A stretch of DNA of 6,675 bases, from the NCBI GenBank assembly GCA_002862265.1, contig PKCQ01000174.1:1-6675 (forward strand), given 5' to 3'. Source of the DNA: Planctomycetaceae bacterium. Its GTDB lineage: Bacteria; Planctomycetota; Planctomycetia; Pirellulales; Pirellulaceae. Both the position numbers and the translations under genes were made by a program. A model generated the notes under the pieces. That model had not been told where the DNA came from and ran no database searches. It saw only the letters and a program-made list of their open reading frames with translations. Below are positions 5,621-6,675 of the stretch, in pieces. How positions within the stretch are numbered: the stretch's first letter is position 1; every line of letters begins with the position of its first letter.

Positions 5621-6628
5621 ATGAGCATTGCAGATACCTCCCTGACCGCCTCCCAGCTGCCCGACAATCGTGGGCGATTCGGTGATTTCGGTGGTCGTTA
5701 TGTGCCAGAAACTTTGACTCAAGCTCTTGATGAGTTGTCGGCGGAGTACGAATCGGCGAGGAAGGATCCCAAGTTTCAACAAGATCTGGACGAGCTTCTG
5801 AGAACCTTTGTTGGTAGAGCATCGCCGCTTTACCATGCCAAGCGATTGTCAGAGATGGCTGGTGGCGCGCAGATTTGGTTCAAACGTGAAGACTTGAATC
5901 ACACAGGTGCTCACAAAATCAACAACACTCTGGGGCAAGGCTTGCTAACGCTGCGGATGGGCAAGAAACGCGTCATCGCCGAGACGGGAGCAGGGCAGCA
6001 TGGAGTTGCATCGGCAACAGCCTGTGCACATTTTGGGCTGCCTTGCGTAGTTTACATGGGGGCCGAGGACGTGCGCCGCCAAAAGCCCAACGTGTTCAGT
6101 ATGAAACTCATGGGGGCAGAAGTGCGTCCAGTTGAGAGTGGCTCCAAGACGCTGCGCGATGCCGTCAACGAAGCGATGCGGGATTGGATGGCTTCCGTCG
6201 AGAACACGCATTACATCATTGGCTCTGTAATCGGACCACATCCATTTCCCATGATGGTGCGAGACTTTCAGTCGGTCATTGGCCGAGAAGCAAGACAGCA
6301 GAGCTTGGGAGTATTCGAGCGTCTACCAGACACTGTCGTGGCTTGCGTTGGTGGTGGGTCAAATGCCGCCGGCATGTTCTACCCTTTTATCGAAGATACG
6401 GAAGTCAAATTGGTAGGTGTTGAAGCCGGTGGGCTGTCTGCAGAGCCAGGGCAAAACGCTTCCCCACTGACGCACGGTGAACCAGGCGTGCTGCATGGCA
6501 TTGAGATGCTTCAGGCGGCTCCGCGGATATTCACCGCAGCTGGCGACATCCAGGGCCGACTGGGACACATCCGTGGCCAACAGGCGAAACGGAGAAGACA
6601 ATTTACCCGCCTGACAGAGTTGCTATGA
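5621..6628 (+). CDS. trpB: Tryptophan synthase beta chain, disrupted after residue 293
   Basis: TrpB joins indole and L-serine to make tryptophan using PLP. Residues 1-293 (to base 6499) are clear TrpB: GRFGDFGGRYVPETL (18-32), KREDLNHTGAHKINN (88-102) with PLP lysine 99, ETGAGQHGVASATACA (121-136) with the catalytic glutamate 121, GSVIGPHPFPMMVRDFQSVIG (201-221, alpha-subunit region), the phosphate-binding GGGSNAAG (244-251), and PGVLHG (288-293). Intact family members have about 400 residues. The remaining 42 residues here are unrelated to TrpB; the expected SAGLDYPGVGPEH block and the serine near the PLP ring nitrogen are missing, so the product should be inactive. The replaced part reads as a cheR fragment on the other strand. 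The ATG at 5621 fits the family start, though its ribosome binding site is weak. No trpA or other trp gene is adjacent. Confidence 0.93.
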   Translation: MSIADTSLTASQLPDNRGRFGDFGGRYVPETLTQALDELSAEYESARKDPKFQQDLDELLRTFVGRASPLYHAKRLSEMAGGAQIWFKREDLNHTGAHKINNTLGQGLLTLRMGKKRVIAETGAGQHGVASATACAHFGLPCVVYMGAEDVRRQKPNVFSMKLMGAEVRPVESGSKTLRDAVNEAMRDWMASVENTHYIIGSVIGPHPFPMMVRDFQSVIGREARQQSLGVFERLPDTVVACVGGGSNAAGMFYPFIEDTEVKLVGVEAGGLSAEPGQNASPLTHGEPGVLHGIEMLQAAPRIFTAAGDIQGRLGHIRGQQAKRRRQFTRLTELL

Positions 6629-6673
6629 GAGTATCGCCAGCGAATAGGCCTCCTGGCCGGTCGAGACGGCGGC
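6500..6673 (-). pseudogene. Fragment of a CheR-type protein methyltransferase
   Basis: Read on the minus strand from the right edge, one frame gives AAVSTGQEAYSLAILS, a TAG stop (6625-6623), then QLCQAGKLSSPFRLLATDVS and QSALDVASCGEYPRSRLKHLN. This matches the SAM-binding start of CheR methyltransferases (typically CSTGEEPYSLAM) followed by the FxILATDISxxAL strand and acidic loop and the GxYPxxxLxxLP helix, in the right order and spacing. CheR methylates glutamates of chemoreceptors with SAM; related domains occur in many signalling proteins. Only about 57 codons are visible: the 5' part lies outside the window and homology ends at the trpB breakpoint. The in-frame TAG would be a CAG or GAG in an intact gene. 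It is either a decayed fragment or a chimeric read-through. Without database comparison the family call rests on these motifs. Confidence 0.62.
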
Positions 6674-6675
6674 GG

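Noticed and set aside
6359..6499. Minus-strand open frame continuing from the CheR fragment through this stretch
   Set aside because: Only 6500-6673 carries CheR motifs; from 6499 downward the frame is simply antisense to well-conserved trpB codons.
1..6675. Search for CRISPR arrays, tRNA or rRNA genes, transposases and terminal inverted repeats of an insertion element
   Set aside because: No spaced repeat array, cloverleaf-like sequence, rRNA-like stretch or transposase motif was seen by eye on either strand, including at the trpB/cheR and DUF1800 junctions.

Overview
The window looks like chromosomal DNA from a planctomycete of the Pirellula/Rhodopirellula type. This is inferred from gene content: a sulfatase, an HNH protein carrying the VLVLNRFYMAIRVV block that I associate with planctomycetes, a DUF1800 fragment, a PEP-CTERM sorting tail, moderate GC, and loosely packed single-gene units with long spacers. 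No named species can be assigned from the sequence alone.

Layout from left to right. 3-338 (+) is the C-terminal end of a sulfatase cut by the window edge. 403-924 (+) encodes a DinB-fold protein. 925-1281 has no recognisable gene. 1282-1836 (+) encodes an NAD(P)H-dependent FMN reductase with a flavodoxin-like fold. 2135-2545 (+) is the start of a secreted DUF1800 protein that ends at two consecutive stop codons. The same frame reopens at 2546-2878 and ends in a PEP-CTERM-like tail, so this looks like the two ends of an internally deleted gene. 3023-3751 (-) encodes an HNH endonuclease-family protein. 4041-5420 (+) encodes an RlmI-type class I SAM-dependent rRNA methyltransferase with an extra basic N-terminus. 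5621-6499 (+) encodes the first 293 residues of tryptophan synthase beta (trpB).

The trpB homology stops abruptly after the GVLHG motif. From 6500 to the right edge the recognisable coding sense is on the other strand: a piece of a CheR-type methyltransferase (STGQEAYSLAIL, then LLATDVSQSAL) interrupted by one in-frame TAG. This is a sharp breakpoint, either a genuine rearrangement or an assembly chimera close to a contig end.

The genes do not form an obvious pathway or operon. Most have their own spacer, and the HNH gene and the methyltransferase are divergent. I found no CRISPR array, tRNA, rRNA, intact transposase or clear multi-gene defence or secretion system. The most notable features are the two gene-remnant structures (DUF1800/PEP-CTERM and trpB/cheR) and several hairpins and small repeats in regulatory positions.
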